Positions 55,223 through 64,000 of a DNA stretch of 64,000 nt are shown here, piece after piece. The notes under the pieces were generated by a model that saw only the letters and a program-made list of their open reading frames with translations, searched no databases and was not told the DNA's origin. Positions within the stretch are counted from its first letter, which is position 1. The number at the start of each line of letters is the position of its first letter. This DNA is from Undaria pinnatifida (Eukaryota; Sar; Phaeophyceae; Laminariales; Alariaceae): positions 11,390,511-11,454,510 of the forward strand of contig JABAKD010000007.1 in assembly GCA_012845835.1 (NCBI GenBank), read 5' to 3'. A program made the translations under genes and the position numbers.

Positions 55223-55955
55223 AGTACATAATTAAGCTTAGAAGAGCTCGCGGCGCAATTCGACGTATTTTCTTTCATACATACATTTCGTGCGTCAAAG
55301 TAACCCAATTAGTTGTATTCTCAATCATGGAGAACCCTTGCTCGCCTATCCTTCTCCATCAGCTCCCTTGATAGCGACAGCGCAAGCTATCCCTGCCGGC
55401 GGTCGCCGTTCCTTCAGCAGCGCATGCTATATAACACAGCAAGCGTATACTAGTATAAATGAGCCGTGTGCTACCCATCCCATCATCCATCAGTTTAGAT
55501 AACCCATATATATATAATATATTTTGATGTGTGTTTCAGACTAATTCCGTACGAGTTGTTATTGTTGTTATTTTCGGCCTTCTTTTCGATTCAAGAATAT
55601 CTCGCCGACGGGAGCGAGTGAGAAGAAGGCGGGGGGGGGGGGGGGGGGGGGGGGGTATGGCGGTGGGCACAGTCAATGTTCGAGGCACAACCGCAGCAGC
55701 AGAGCAACGCAGGCACGCGAGCACACACTGACTAATGAGGGTTGTGCTGTTGTTGCAGCTGCAGCCTCAAATAGCAAGACGATATGTGCCTGTCCTACTT
55801 TGGGGGGGCCCGCGACGCCAACTGTTTCGTGCTACAAGCAAGCTCGTTCGTATGTATGTTCATCATGCGATGGCGTCGGCAACGCATTCTGTTTAGTATT
55901 TTTCGCCGTCCGGCCGTCAGTGCGCAGAATAAAAAAACCGATTATCAATTGAAGA
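55223..55955. other. Spacer with a G run
   Basis: A G run lies at about 55631-55654. No gene is supported. Confidence 0.4.
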
Positions 55956-56660
55956 AAAAATCTCCCATCCTCCAGCTGTGAAAAAAAAAATCGTCGAAAC
56001 TCATCTTCGCAAGCTGCGTGTGATATACTCCGATCGCGCGTGCTACTACTGGGTGTGCGTCCAGGCCGGCAAAGTTTACTCCCCTTGGGACTACAGTGTA
56101 GGTTGTACCAGGGTCAACAGGGTGATGCTAACCAATCTGTGCGCGGAAACTAAGCAACCCGTTTTTGAGGAGAACATAACCTGACAGCTGTGGAAGGAAA
56201 TGCATCATCAGTTTGTCAAGTGTATCCTGTAAGTCGTATAACCCGTGAGGGGAGGGCGGAGATTTTTGGAGCGTGGGGGCCGGGGGCGAGCTGGGGAGGG
56301 AGGGTGGTCGAAAATGAGGGGGGGTGGGGGGGGGGCTCAATCTGTGCGCGGAAACTATACACAAACCCCTTGGGGGATAAATCTGATGCTTGTGGAAGTA
56401 GTGCACTGCAGCAGTTTGTCATGTACATCCTTCAGGTCGTACAAAGGGTGAGGGGAGGACGGAGTTTTCGCAAGGGGTGGGGAGGGGGGATTGAAAACAA
56501 GGAGGGGCGGCGGGGGGGAGGGGGGGGATTCCAACCGATGTAAGTCGCATTAGAATGTAAGCTTGGTAGGAACTTACTATTTTACGTGTGGTGCTAGGTC
56601 TAGGCGATGGTGCGGGGGGCGGGGAAGGAGGGGGCGGGGGGGGGGGGGTACTCGTTAATA
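55956..56660 (+). repeat. Family F composite repeat, diverged
   Basis: Head relic CAGCTGTGAAAAAAAAAATC, CAGGGTCAACAGGGTGATG, GTAAGTCGTATAACCCGTGA and GGTGCTAGGTCTAGGCGATG with G runs. A more diverged copy than the others. Confidence 0.6.
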
Positions 56661-57144
56661 ATTGGAGCTACGGTATGGATTGCTGGAGAGGGAATGAGGT
56701 GATGTTATCTGTCTGGTAGTGTTCATTGCTTTGACAGAGTTTGATTTTAGTTGGGGCGGCGGGGGAGGGGAGGTTGTTGCGTGTGTGACAGGGGGGGGGG
56801 GGGGGTGGTGGTGGTGGCGGGGGACGGAGGTGGATGACAGCACAATATTCTACCTAATACGTGTGGCATGCAGATGCCCAATTTTTCAAAGATATACTAT
56901 TGAGGTGGCTGGGAGGGACATGGTTATTAGTACGTTGTCGTACTGTTTTTTACTTTGTTTGATGATATTTACGCGAGTAGTGCTCTCTGGTTATCGTGAA
57001 ACATAAATAATACTAGTACTATAATACTACACGTACGGCAGTTATTTACGGTATGTTTCATACGTTCTTCGCCATGATGAAGAGAATATACCCTGGTAGG
57101 AATGAATTTGAGGCCGTCTATTAATTAATACATGAATATATACG

Positions 57145-57470
57145 ATGGCGATAAATAGTATTATTTTATGTTCCCATTCCATTTGTTTTCCTCGCACTAC
57201 TCTCGCGCTCGCTCCCAGTAGTAAGTCAGACCCGGGGTCACATAGCGGGCCCTCCGCCCACCTCCCCACCACCGTGGTACGTGCCTTCACCTCTCAACGC
57301 TCGCTGGAAGAACTCAGCTTTTTCTACCCGCGTGGGCTAACGGCGAATGTTGCGTACCCACGCTGCTAGGCGCTCTAAGCAGTTGGTCGTTTTTTTTTCG
57401 CATTTTTGCAAATGAAGTCAATCTCACCACGGTTGGAATCGAACTCGATGACCAACGCTAGTAGTAGTAG
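57145..57470 (-). mobile_element. Family C SINE, 5'-truncated
   Basis: Reverse B box GGAATCGAACTC (57431-57442), GCGCCTAGCAGCGTGG in reverse, GGGCCCGCTATGTGACCCC and a poly-A-like tail on the minus strand. The A box is replaced by an AGT run at the 5' side (57459-57482). Confidence 0.65.
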
Positions 57471-57500
57471 TATTAATAGTAGTGGGAGGGTACAGCATTA

Positions 57501-57770
57501 GACGCGTGCTACGATAGAGATTGCAATTTTCGTCCGAATTGGTTTCTAACTGACAGTGCTCCTAAAGCCAATATCGTGGGAAATTTGACAGTTTGTTTTC
57601 GTTTGCATGACTCTCGGTGGTTACCTAGGCCATGGGATTTTTTATCCGGGAGCAAGTTGTATATTTCTCATGATCAGATTTTGGGAGAGATCTTGAGCTT
57701 TTTAACCGAGGAACCCCAGAAAAAAAAAAACAAACGGTGCACCTTTATGGTAGGACGCGTCTAACCAACA
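57501..57770 (+). mobile_element. Family A MITE with TA flanks
   Basis: The ends are GACGCGTGCTACGATAGAG and TTTATGGTAGGACGCGTC, preceded and followed by TA. This is the copy that best suggests a TA target duplication. The interior has ACTGACAGTGCTCCTAAAGC, TTACCTAGGCCATGGGATTT and AGATCTTGAGCTTTTTAACC. Confidence 0.72.
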
Positions 57771-58106
57771 CCACTAGACCACCGGTGCGACCGGCATCTG
57801 CATGCACGCTTACGTACGAGGATCATCCTCTGATCAACAGAAAAGTCGGGGAGAGACCAAATAAATGCCTAACTCTGCACTTCTTGCTTTTTATCCAACT
57901 GCTGCTGCTGTTTCTTTTGTTTTTGTTGTACCCGTCCCTACTACTGTTTTCCGCAGTACCAAAGTATTTAGCTTTCCAGCTATATTGTTCTTCGCTTTTC
58001 CGAGCAGGTTGGTTGCTGATTTCATCAATACCTCCTAGTTCCTGCTGTTGTTGTACATAATTCCGGGATTACATCTATGAATAGCCATTATTGAATACCA
58101 CTACTA

Positions 58107-58860
58107 GCCGGTCGCCCCGGTGGTCTAGTGGTTACCCTCGAGTGCTACCATTATTATTAGCGTTTGTTGAGGACTTACTTAGTGGGGTATTAGTCCGTTG
58201 ACCACTTTCAAAAAAAGGTCAACCAATAGCTTACCCAAATTAAGCCTTACAACTCTCTACCCCCCTGAAACGGCGGGATAGCAGGTCGGCCCGAAATACG
58301 GGCGGACCTGTCAGTATCCAAGCGGTTTCATTTCCTGGGGATACCTGTGGAAGAGTATTTTTCAAGTTCGACATGGGGAAAGTCTGACATAATTTCTTAT
58401 TGCATGGATGGTGGGAATCGAACCCGCGACCCCCAAAAAACCCAAGGTCTGTCGACGACGCCATTTGGTAAGGTAATTAGTGGGGTATTAGTCCGTTTGA
58501 CCACTTGCAAAAGGTTAACCGAAAGCTTACCTTATATCAGTGGTAGTGGTAGTAGTGGGTCCTTGAGTTCGATTCCCACCGTGTGATGATATTTTCAATG
58601 TATTTGCAAAAATGCAAAACAAAGGGTCAACGAACTAACTAACTGTTGAGAGCGCGTAGAAGCGTGGGCAGGCACACAATTCGACGCGAGTCGACGAAGG
58701 AAGAAAAAGGCACGAAGCGTAGTGGGGAGGGGAGAGAAGGGCCCGCTTTGTGACCCCTCATCTGAGTTACTACTGGGAGGAAGCGCGAGAGAAGTAAGTG
58801 CGAGGATAAAAAATGGGCTAAAGAAAAGAAAACAATGCATGAATAAATATAAAATACTCT
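58107..58860 (+). mobile_element. Family C SINE interrupted between its promoter boxes
   Basis: The A box TGGTCTAGTGG (58121-58131) is separated from the B box AGTTCGATTCC (58566-58576) by an inserted family B element. The body follows normally: GCGCGTAGAAGCGTGGGC, CGACGCGAGTCGACGAAGG, GGGCCCGCTTTGTGACCCC, TACTACTGGGAGGAAG and an A-rich tail. The split promoter should have silenced this copy. Confidence 0.7.
58172..58530 (-). mobile_element. Family B element inside a family C SINE
   Basis: On the minus strand both ends carry the GGTTAACCTTTTGCAAGTGG / CGGACTAATACCCCACTAA direct repeat. Between them are AATGGCGTCGTCGACAGACC, the B-box-like GGGTTCGATTCCCACCATCC, GACTTTCCCCATGTCGAAC and the CGACCTGCTATCCCGCCG hairpin region. 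It is intact, unlike the copy at 4268, and lets the family be defined. Confidence 0.68.
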
Positions 58861-59691
58861 CGCTCTTTTGTGGCGTGGTTCCTTCGACCCCTTGCCGCCC
58901 TGAATAAACCTTTATTTACCGCCGAAACCTTCATAATAACGGATTTCTTTAAAGAGCACAATAATAATAATGTGTGTATTTTTCGCCAAATACTCGGGTT
59001 TCCACACCCACATGTTGCATGCAGCCCAAAAACCAGAAGTGTCGGTGCCGATGCCTCCTAGAGAGATGACCTTTCTCTAGAAGTTTCCTACGTTATTGTG
59101 TTTTTCGCCATCGATGGAACTGCCACTAACCCTAACCCGAACCCGAACTAATGATGCGAAATACCGGTCGGAGTGCCCCTGATGACGTCGCTGGAGTGAA
59201 ATGGTTGAAAAAGCACAATAATATGTACATCACCGTCTCTCTGTGGTCACAATCTACGAGAGAACGAGATTCACATTGCAAAAAAAAAAAGAGCAGTAGT
59301 ATACAACTAGCCAGGTGTTTTCGGTCATGCAAAGAACCGCAACGAACACGCCACACACACCGCGAAAAAAAAAGATGTAATAATAGAGCCAGCACACAAG
59401 ATTATTTCTTCCGAAAAAAAAAGAAGTCATGTATGTATGTGCCATTAATATGTAATAATGGATTAAAACAATCGTTAACTACGCCCTACGCGGCATCGCC
59501 CGATCGACATTTATTTTTCGATCTCATAAGCAACCGTACCATGCAATGCCCCGAAGTTGCATTAACTCGTGCGACACCAGTTCTAGAGTAATTGGAGACA
59601 ATAACAGTAGTAAAACTGTTTTGCCCCATGCATGATAATAACAAACATTATTGCTGCAACTCTACCTTACGTAGCACGTAGCACAGTCGAC
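58861..59691. other. Spacer, nothing recognised
   Basis: A short CCCTAACCCGAACCCGAAC motif at about 59129-59147 resembles telomere repeats but is only a few units long. A 146-codon frame has no domain. Confidence 0.4.
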
Positions 59692-59994
59692 TGACTGTCG
59701 TTCTACGGTAGCCCCCCCCAACTGTCCTTTTACGAGATCGCCGGATTGGAATACGGCTCCCGACCGCACCTACCTCTCTCTGCTGAAATAATCTGTGCCC
59801 CTCACCACCCCGACGTCGTCATTCGATAATCCATGCCAAACAAGATTTTTTTCGGAGGACATTTTTTTTTGCATGAGCATCCACATCCTCGTGTCGCGCA
59901 GTCGAAAAAACGTTCGTTCGTTAAAAGACAGTGATACAACAGCTGGTTCGGGCAGAGGGGGGGGGGGGGGGGGTATTATTGTAGAATAATGCAG
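59692..59994 (+). mobile_element. Family D MITE, diverged copy
   Basis: TGACTGTCGTTCTACGGTAG, TCCTTTTACGAGATCGCCGG, CACCCCGACGTCGTCATTCG, and an end with a G run and TATTGTAGAATAATGCAGT. Confidence 0.6.
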
Positions 59995-60085
59995 TGTGTA
60001 TTATGTATACCTCTTGCTTGGCTTTTTCCGCAAAGACAGCCGTTCACTTCACACAACAACAAGAATAACGGGTTGGGGGCGAAAC

Positions 60086-60378
60086 GCGTGCTACGACGAC
60101 AATAATAACCGCGGTACGATACGAGTTACTTTTGGTCTGAAACGGTTTCTGAACATACATGACGGGGCTCCTTAACCAGAAATGGTCGGAAATGCGACTT
60201 TTCGGGGGGTGGCTTCAACTTTTTTATTGGCATACCCAGGCCATGGGATTTGTTCGTCCGATATGATCATACCCTATTAATAGCATATACATGGTACTTT
60301 TGTTTTAGTCCTAAAAATCAGATTTTGAGAGAGGGCTATCATATCATACCGTATACCTCATTTACTGTCATAGCATGC
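60086..60378 (+). mobile_element. Family A MITE copy
   Basis: ACGCGTGCTACGACGAC at the left, CATGACGGGGCTCCTTAACC, AATGGTCGGAAATGCGACTT, CCCAGGCCATGGGATTTG, and the end CATAGCATGCGCC. Confidence 0.62.
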
Positions 60379-60893
60379 GCCGTGAGGCATGGAAGTATCT
60401 AACGAAGGGGTTGCTGCTGGAAAATAAAAGAAAGAGCAGGTCTACCGTCCGTAGTACTAGCAGGAGTCCGAGGACCAACGCCCGAATGGGTACGGTGGGC
60501 CGTAACTGGACCAAGTCCGGCGGAAGGCCATCTCCCATGGCCAGGGGTTTTGTTATTGGGTGAGCTTGCGCAAGTCCCACACTACCCGGAAAGATGACAT
60601 TCCGGGTGGCTATCTCCACCGAAACTGACCCTCAGGGGACAGGCCAGGTCGACATACACACGCATCCGTATACAACGGCAGCTTGCGCTGCCGGGGATGT
60701 AACGAAGACCAATGATAGGGACAGCTTACGCTATATCCACAATGGGACCCGAAGGGTGCGCCAGCTAGCGTTGGGCTGCGAAAGCAACTGAGTTAAATCG
60801 ACACACGACGCGTATGAAAAAACGTGGAAGTGTGGTGAGCTAAAGCTTTATTTTTCTCCATCCGCCGGAGGATAAAAAAAAAAAAAAAAAAAC
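60379..60893 (+). mobile_element. Putative non-LTR retroelement 3' end (family H) with poly(A)
   Basis: The last 120 bp (AACTGAGTTAAATCGACACA, GTGGAAGTGTGGTGAGCTAA, CCATCCGCCGGAGGATAAAA) end in a run of about 19 A. The same 3' end, with or without the A run, occurs at 46931, 19593 and 19754, each cut at a different 5' point, as expected of target-primed retroposition. The GC-rich 390 bp before it has no reverse transcriptase motif, so LINE or SINE cannot be decided. Confidence 0.55.
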
Positions 60894-60959
60894 CAGCAGG
60901 AGATAGATGTCGTGTATAGGTGTCGTATCGTTTGAAGTCTAAAAAAATTCTAGTGGCAT

Positions 60960-61480
60960 TAGCGGGGGAGTCGCCGACCTGTATCCTTCACGGCGGCACA
61001 ATACATATACCCCGCAACACGCGCGATCGGAGCATCACACGCAGCTTGGAAAGTTCAGTTTTGATCTGAATATTGTTTGGTCGATCTCACAGCTGAATGA
61101 ATGAATATTATATTTTTCGTTTTTTCACTATGTATTTACGGGGAGGGGCAGGTGAAATTTAATCCACGTTCAAATTATTTCAAGGCGCCCATATAATCAT
61201 AACCTCTCTTATCTATATGGTATATATAGAGGGAGACAATTTAGGCTGTTGTAGTAGTGCAGATGCATTTCGTAGCGGCAGGCAGGCCGGAGGCAGGACG
61301 TAGATCGATCCAAAAATTTACTCGAACACAAAGTTACGTCACTCCTCGCATGCAATTTTTGAGGAATGCATGCCATATATAATGCGCGCGATCGGAGTAT
61401 CACACACAGCTTGCAAAGATGAGTTTCGACGAAATCTTCGATCTCACAGCTGGAGTGTATTTTCATTTTTTATAATATAT
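60960..61480 (-). repeat. Two family F head fragments, reverse
   Basis: 60960-61105 (GTCGCCGACCTGTATCCTTC to CGATCTCACAGCTGAATG) and 61378-61480 (CGCGCGATCGGAGTATCACA to CAGCTGGAGTGTATTTTCAT) are head ends only. The sequence between is unassigned. Confidence 0.6.
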
Positions 61481-61639
61481 ATGCAAAGCGCGCAAATAAA
61501 TGCAGGCGCTTCGCGCACTTTCTTTTTTCTATTTTGAACTGCCCCAAGCAAACGTCGCAGTAGTAGATGGTACCCACGGAATATAATGCATTCGTCACGG
61601 CGTCGCATCCATCTCCCATAATAAGCAGGAAAACACCCA

Positions 61640-61770
61640 CCCTCGTACAAAGTGACGCCTATCCACTCACCCGCCCACCCACACCTACCCACCAGCCCGC
61701 CCGTTCACCCACCTGACCTACCCACCAACCAACCCATCCACCCACCAAACACCCCAATCACACCGTGCGC
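61640..61770. repeat. CCCA/CCAC-rich simple sequence
   Basis: Irregular ACCCACC/CCAACCAACC repeats. Confidence 0.7.
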
Positions 61771-62119
61771 TACAACAATAGAGCCGTATGTGCAACTAAC
61801 AGCAGCAACTAAATACGTTTGGCCTGTAGCCATGTTTCATGTTGAATTTTGTGGGGGTTGTGGGGGATGATGGTGAGGACTACCCAGATAGATGCCGCTG
61901 TGCCTCACGGTACAGGCACACATTTCGTTTTTGTTCGTCTATTTTCCCGTCTTTTTGTATTTTCGATCATTTATTTTGTCTCGGAGTTAGCGTTGTGGGA
62001 GGGCCCATATCGCTCGGTTTTGACTCTATTATATCGATTATCACCCCGAGCTTCGCAGATTGTTTTATCTTAGGTATCCACACCTCTTTTTGGTATTTAG
62101 TTTGCGAAATTTGGCCTAG

Positions 62120-62470
62120 AAAAATTTGAGGTGTCCACACCGTGCGGGGCGGTGTCAACCCGAGGAGCATCTGCTTCCGTCCCGGGATATCTGGGATGTA
62201 GAGGAACAGAGAAGGATTCCGATCTGGAGGTGAAACCCCGTCCTCCCCGGGTGCGGCGGAACTGGCCTCCAATGGGGAGGCTCTATCTTACCCGGTCTAC
62301 GAGCTCCAGCCTATGATTATGGGCGTTTAGCCAATAATATGGGATTGAGCTTTCCACACCCCGCGGCGCGATGTCGATCCGGGAGAACCAATTTTTCGAC
62401 TCAGTTTTTTTTTCTTGTCTGAGTTAAAACGCATGGAAGGATTTCTCAAGTCGGGATATAACCCTATATT
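62120..62470. repeat. Satellite units, left part of the array
   Basis: Two units of a degenerate tandem repeat begin with CCACACCGTGCGGGGCGGTG (62129) and CCACACCCCGCGGCGCGATG (62349). The full unit continues GTCAACCCGAGGAGCATCTG, AGAGAAGGATTCCGATCTGG and GAGCTCCAGCCTATGATTAT. Confidence 0.65.
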
Positions 62471-62845
62471 TCCGATGATGGCGTTGGCTTTATTGTTGTT
62501 GTTGTTCTCACATTAACTCGCGTAATCAAGTCCGTGGTCACATGGCAGGCTCCAGTCACTCTGGAGCTGAGGAATACCCCAGGCAAAAACACAAAAAAAA
62601 AACCAAAGGTGATACACGCATACATCACAGCTGACGCAATTCGTGTCTCCACCAGAAACATATAAAAGTGAAATCGGGAGTCAGCTTACGATGTGCCAGG
62701 TCCATACTGGTGCATACGTTTCACTACTCGCGCCTGGAAAAACCGCCTATACCACTTGCCACCCAAGCAAGACTACCACGCATGCATATATATTGCACAT
62801 AGTACGTATCACTACGCATACGCACGACAGGCGCAAGTCAATTGG

Positions 62846-63003
62846 AAAAAAAATACAAAGAAAAGAAAAAAATATAATGGAAAGGAAAGGAAAGAAAAGA
62901 CAAGAAAGCGAAAAAACGAAAAAGGAAAGGAAAGAAAAGAACAGACAAGAAAAGCAAGGAAAGACAAGACAAGAAGAAGCAAGGAAAGGAAAAGAGGAAA
63001 AAA
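62846..63003. repeat. Polypurine GAAAG-type tract
   Basis: AAGAAAAG/GGAAAGG repeats over nearly 160 bp, almost without pyrimidines. It lies between the two parts of the satellite array. Confidence 0.8.
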
Positions 63004-63229
63004 TTTCATACTAGCAGACCCTAGGAACTGCATAAAGACGGCATTCAGCTCGGTATCAAGTGCATCACCAATGGTTCTTATAAATGTTACTGGGGAGAGA
63101 ACGCAACATGGCGAAGAAGTCAGGGCGGTCTTACGCTATCTTGTGACGGCCATTGGAAGGCCCACAAATTTCAAGACGATGATTGCCAGACCCAGACTTC
63201 AGTCTCTTGGACATGACGCCCACCCATTC

Positions 63230-64000
63230 AGAGCTCAGCCAATCAGCGATAAGCCCAATAATGGGGTTGGAGCTTGCACGCGGTGTCGACCCGGGAGATC
63301 GTTTAATCTTCCCCAGGATGTTTGGGCTGTAGAGCTACGGAGGGATGCAATATCCAGAAATGGGGTCGTACGCTTCCCGAGGCGGCAGAGCTGCTCCCTC
63401 TTCGAGGACCTCTATCCTTCCAGGGTGGCGCCGGCTGTATGAGCTCCACCCAAACAGCTGTTCGCCAACGGGATCCTGGTTTTCACACCGTGCGGGACGA
63501 TGTCAATCCTGCGCAACTCAGTTTTCGTTGGATTTGTATTTATGAAAGGATGTCGTAATGGTGGACGGGGCCCTACTATAGCTGGGTGCGACGTGACTGC
63601 GGGGTTGGGGTTTCCACATTTTGCAGGACGATATCAACCCTGGGTACGTCTGTTTTCGTCCCGTGACGGCCGGCGTTGTAGATGCATGGAGAAGGATTTG
63701 CGAACCAGGGAGATGGAGCCCTGTCCCCCTCTGGTTGCGCTGGCTCTATGTATGAGGTCCAACCAATCATCGTTCGGCCACCGGTGTTGTGGTTTCTGGA
63801 CGGCGCGGAGCGGTGTAAACTCGGAAGAACACCGTTTCCATCCACGGTGTGTCGGAAATGAAGATACCCAGAGGGATATATCAATATGATGCGGGCATGG
63901 GGCCCTACCATCCCACGGTGACGCTGGCCGCACGCGCCCCAGCCTATCAGGAATTGGCCAATGGGATTGGTGTTTCTACACCATGCGGGGCGGTGTCGAT
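63230..64000. repeat. Satellite units running off the window edge
   Basis: Units start near 63264, 63477, 63604, 63787 and 63967 (spacing 213, 127, 183, 180). Shared parts are CACACCGTGCGGG(A/G)CG(A/G)TGTC, GCATGGAGAAGGATTTGCGA, GGAGATGGAGCCCTGTCCCC, CTGGCTCTATGTATGAGGTC and CAATCATCGTTCGGCCACCG. The array continues beyond 64000. Confidence 0.7.

Noticed and set aside
58390-58420. Possible tRNA gene (GGGTTCGATTCCCACC on the minus strand)
   Set aside because: No cloverleaf or acceptor stem can be formed. It is the B-box region of the family B element.
59124-59150. Interstitial telomere repeat (CCCTAACCCGAACCCGAAC)
   Set aside because: Only two or three imperfect units, which is too short to support a telomeric origin.

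Overview
The window is eukaryotic nuclear DNA. It is mostly non-coding, AT-leaning and crowded with dispersed repeats, and it carries one large multi-exon gene with consensus GT-AG introns. No bacterial operon, rRNA, tRNA gene, CRISPR array or organelle gene was seen. A large repeat-choked genome, GTGAGT/GTGAGG donors, GC-rich exons in AT-rich surroundings and a secreted beta-helix/membrane protein would fit a photosynthetic stramenopile (brown-alga-like). That placement is a weak inference.

The gene is on the minus strand, from ATG at 53738 to TAG at 37460. Six exons (53738-52794, 45645-45067, 43897-43658, 42484-42374, 42120-41731, 40306-37460) join at five phase-0 junctions. They give a predicted 1703-residue protein: signal peptide, right-handed beta-helix (pectin-lyase-like) ectodomain, one membrane helix near residues 703-723, and a tail of about 980 residues that is acidic, proline-, serine- and glycine-rich and full of internal repeats. 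Intron 1 is 7.1 kb and holds a SINE, several MITEs and a G-tract repeat. A decayed copy of the last coding segment lies just downstream (37081-37210). A long polypurine (GA-rich) tract lies directly upstream of the start codon.

Everything else is a repeat landscape. I define the families by sequence alone. A: a roughly 260-bp MITE with GACGCGTGCTACGATAGA ends. B: a tRNA-related element of about 350 bp with direct terminal repeats. C: a tRNA-derived SINE with A and B boxes. D: a roughly 250-bp MITE with TGAGTCGTTCTACGGTAGCC ends. E: a roughly 270-bp MITE with CCAAGGCTACGGTAGGGG ends and an internal TCACTCGCGCGAGTGA palindrome. F: a composite repeat of 1 kb or more with very long G/C homopolymers. 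G: a roughly 250-290-bp MITE with GAGTCATCCCACGGTAGGGG ends. H: a short poly(A)-tailed 3' end like that of a LINE. There is also a 1463-bp pogo/Tc1-mariner deletion derivative with TA target duplication (5983-7445), and a 798-bp PIF/Harbinger-like element with TAA target duplication (18316-19113). Nesting gives a relative chronology: A in B in A at 4164-5158; Harbinger in G at 18131-19223; D in E at 10467-11013; A in E at 29362-29925; D in A at 17020-17505; B in C at 58107-58860.

The right edge (62120-64000) enters a degenerate tandem satellite of about 180-215 bp. Other tandem structures are a six-unit minisatellite (19216-19545), three diverged units of about 300 bp (25265-26210), a degenerate array (29940-31440), and an AGT microsatellite (23346-23690). 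The best candidate for something undescribed is the beta-helix/transmembrane gene with its repeat-built tail.
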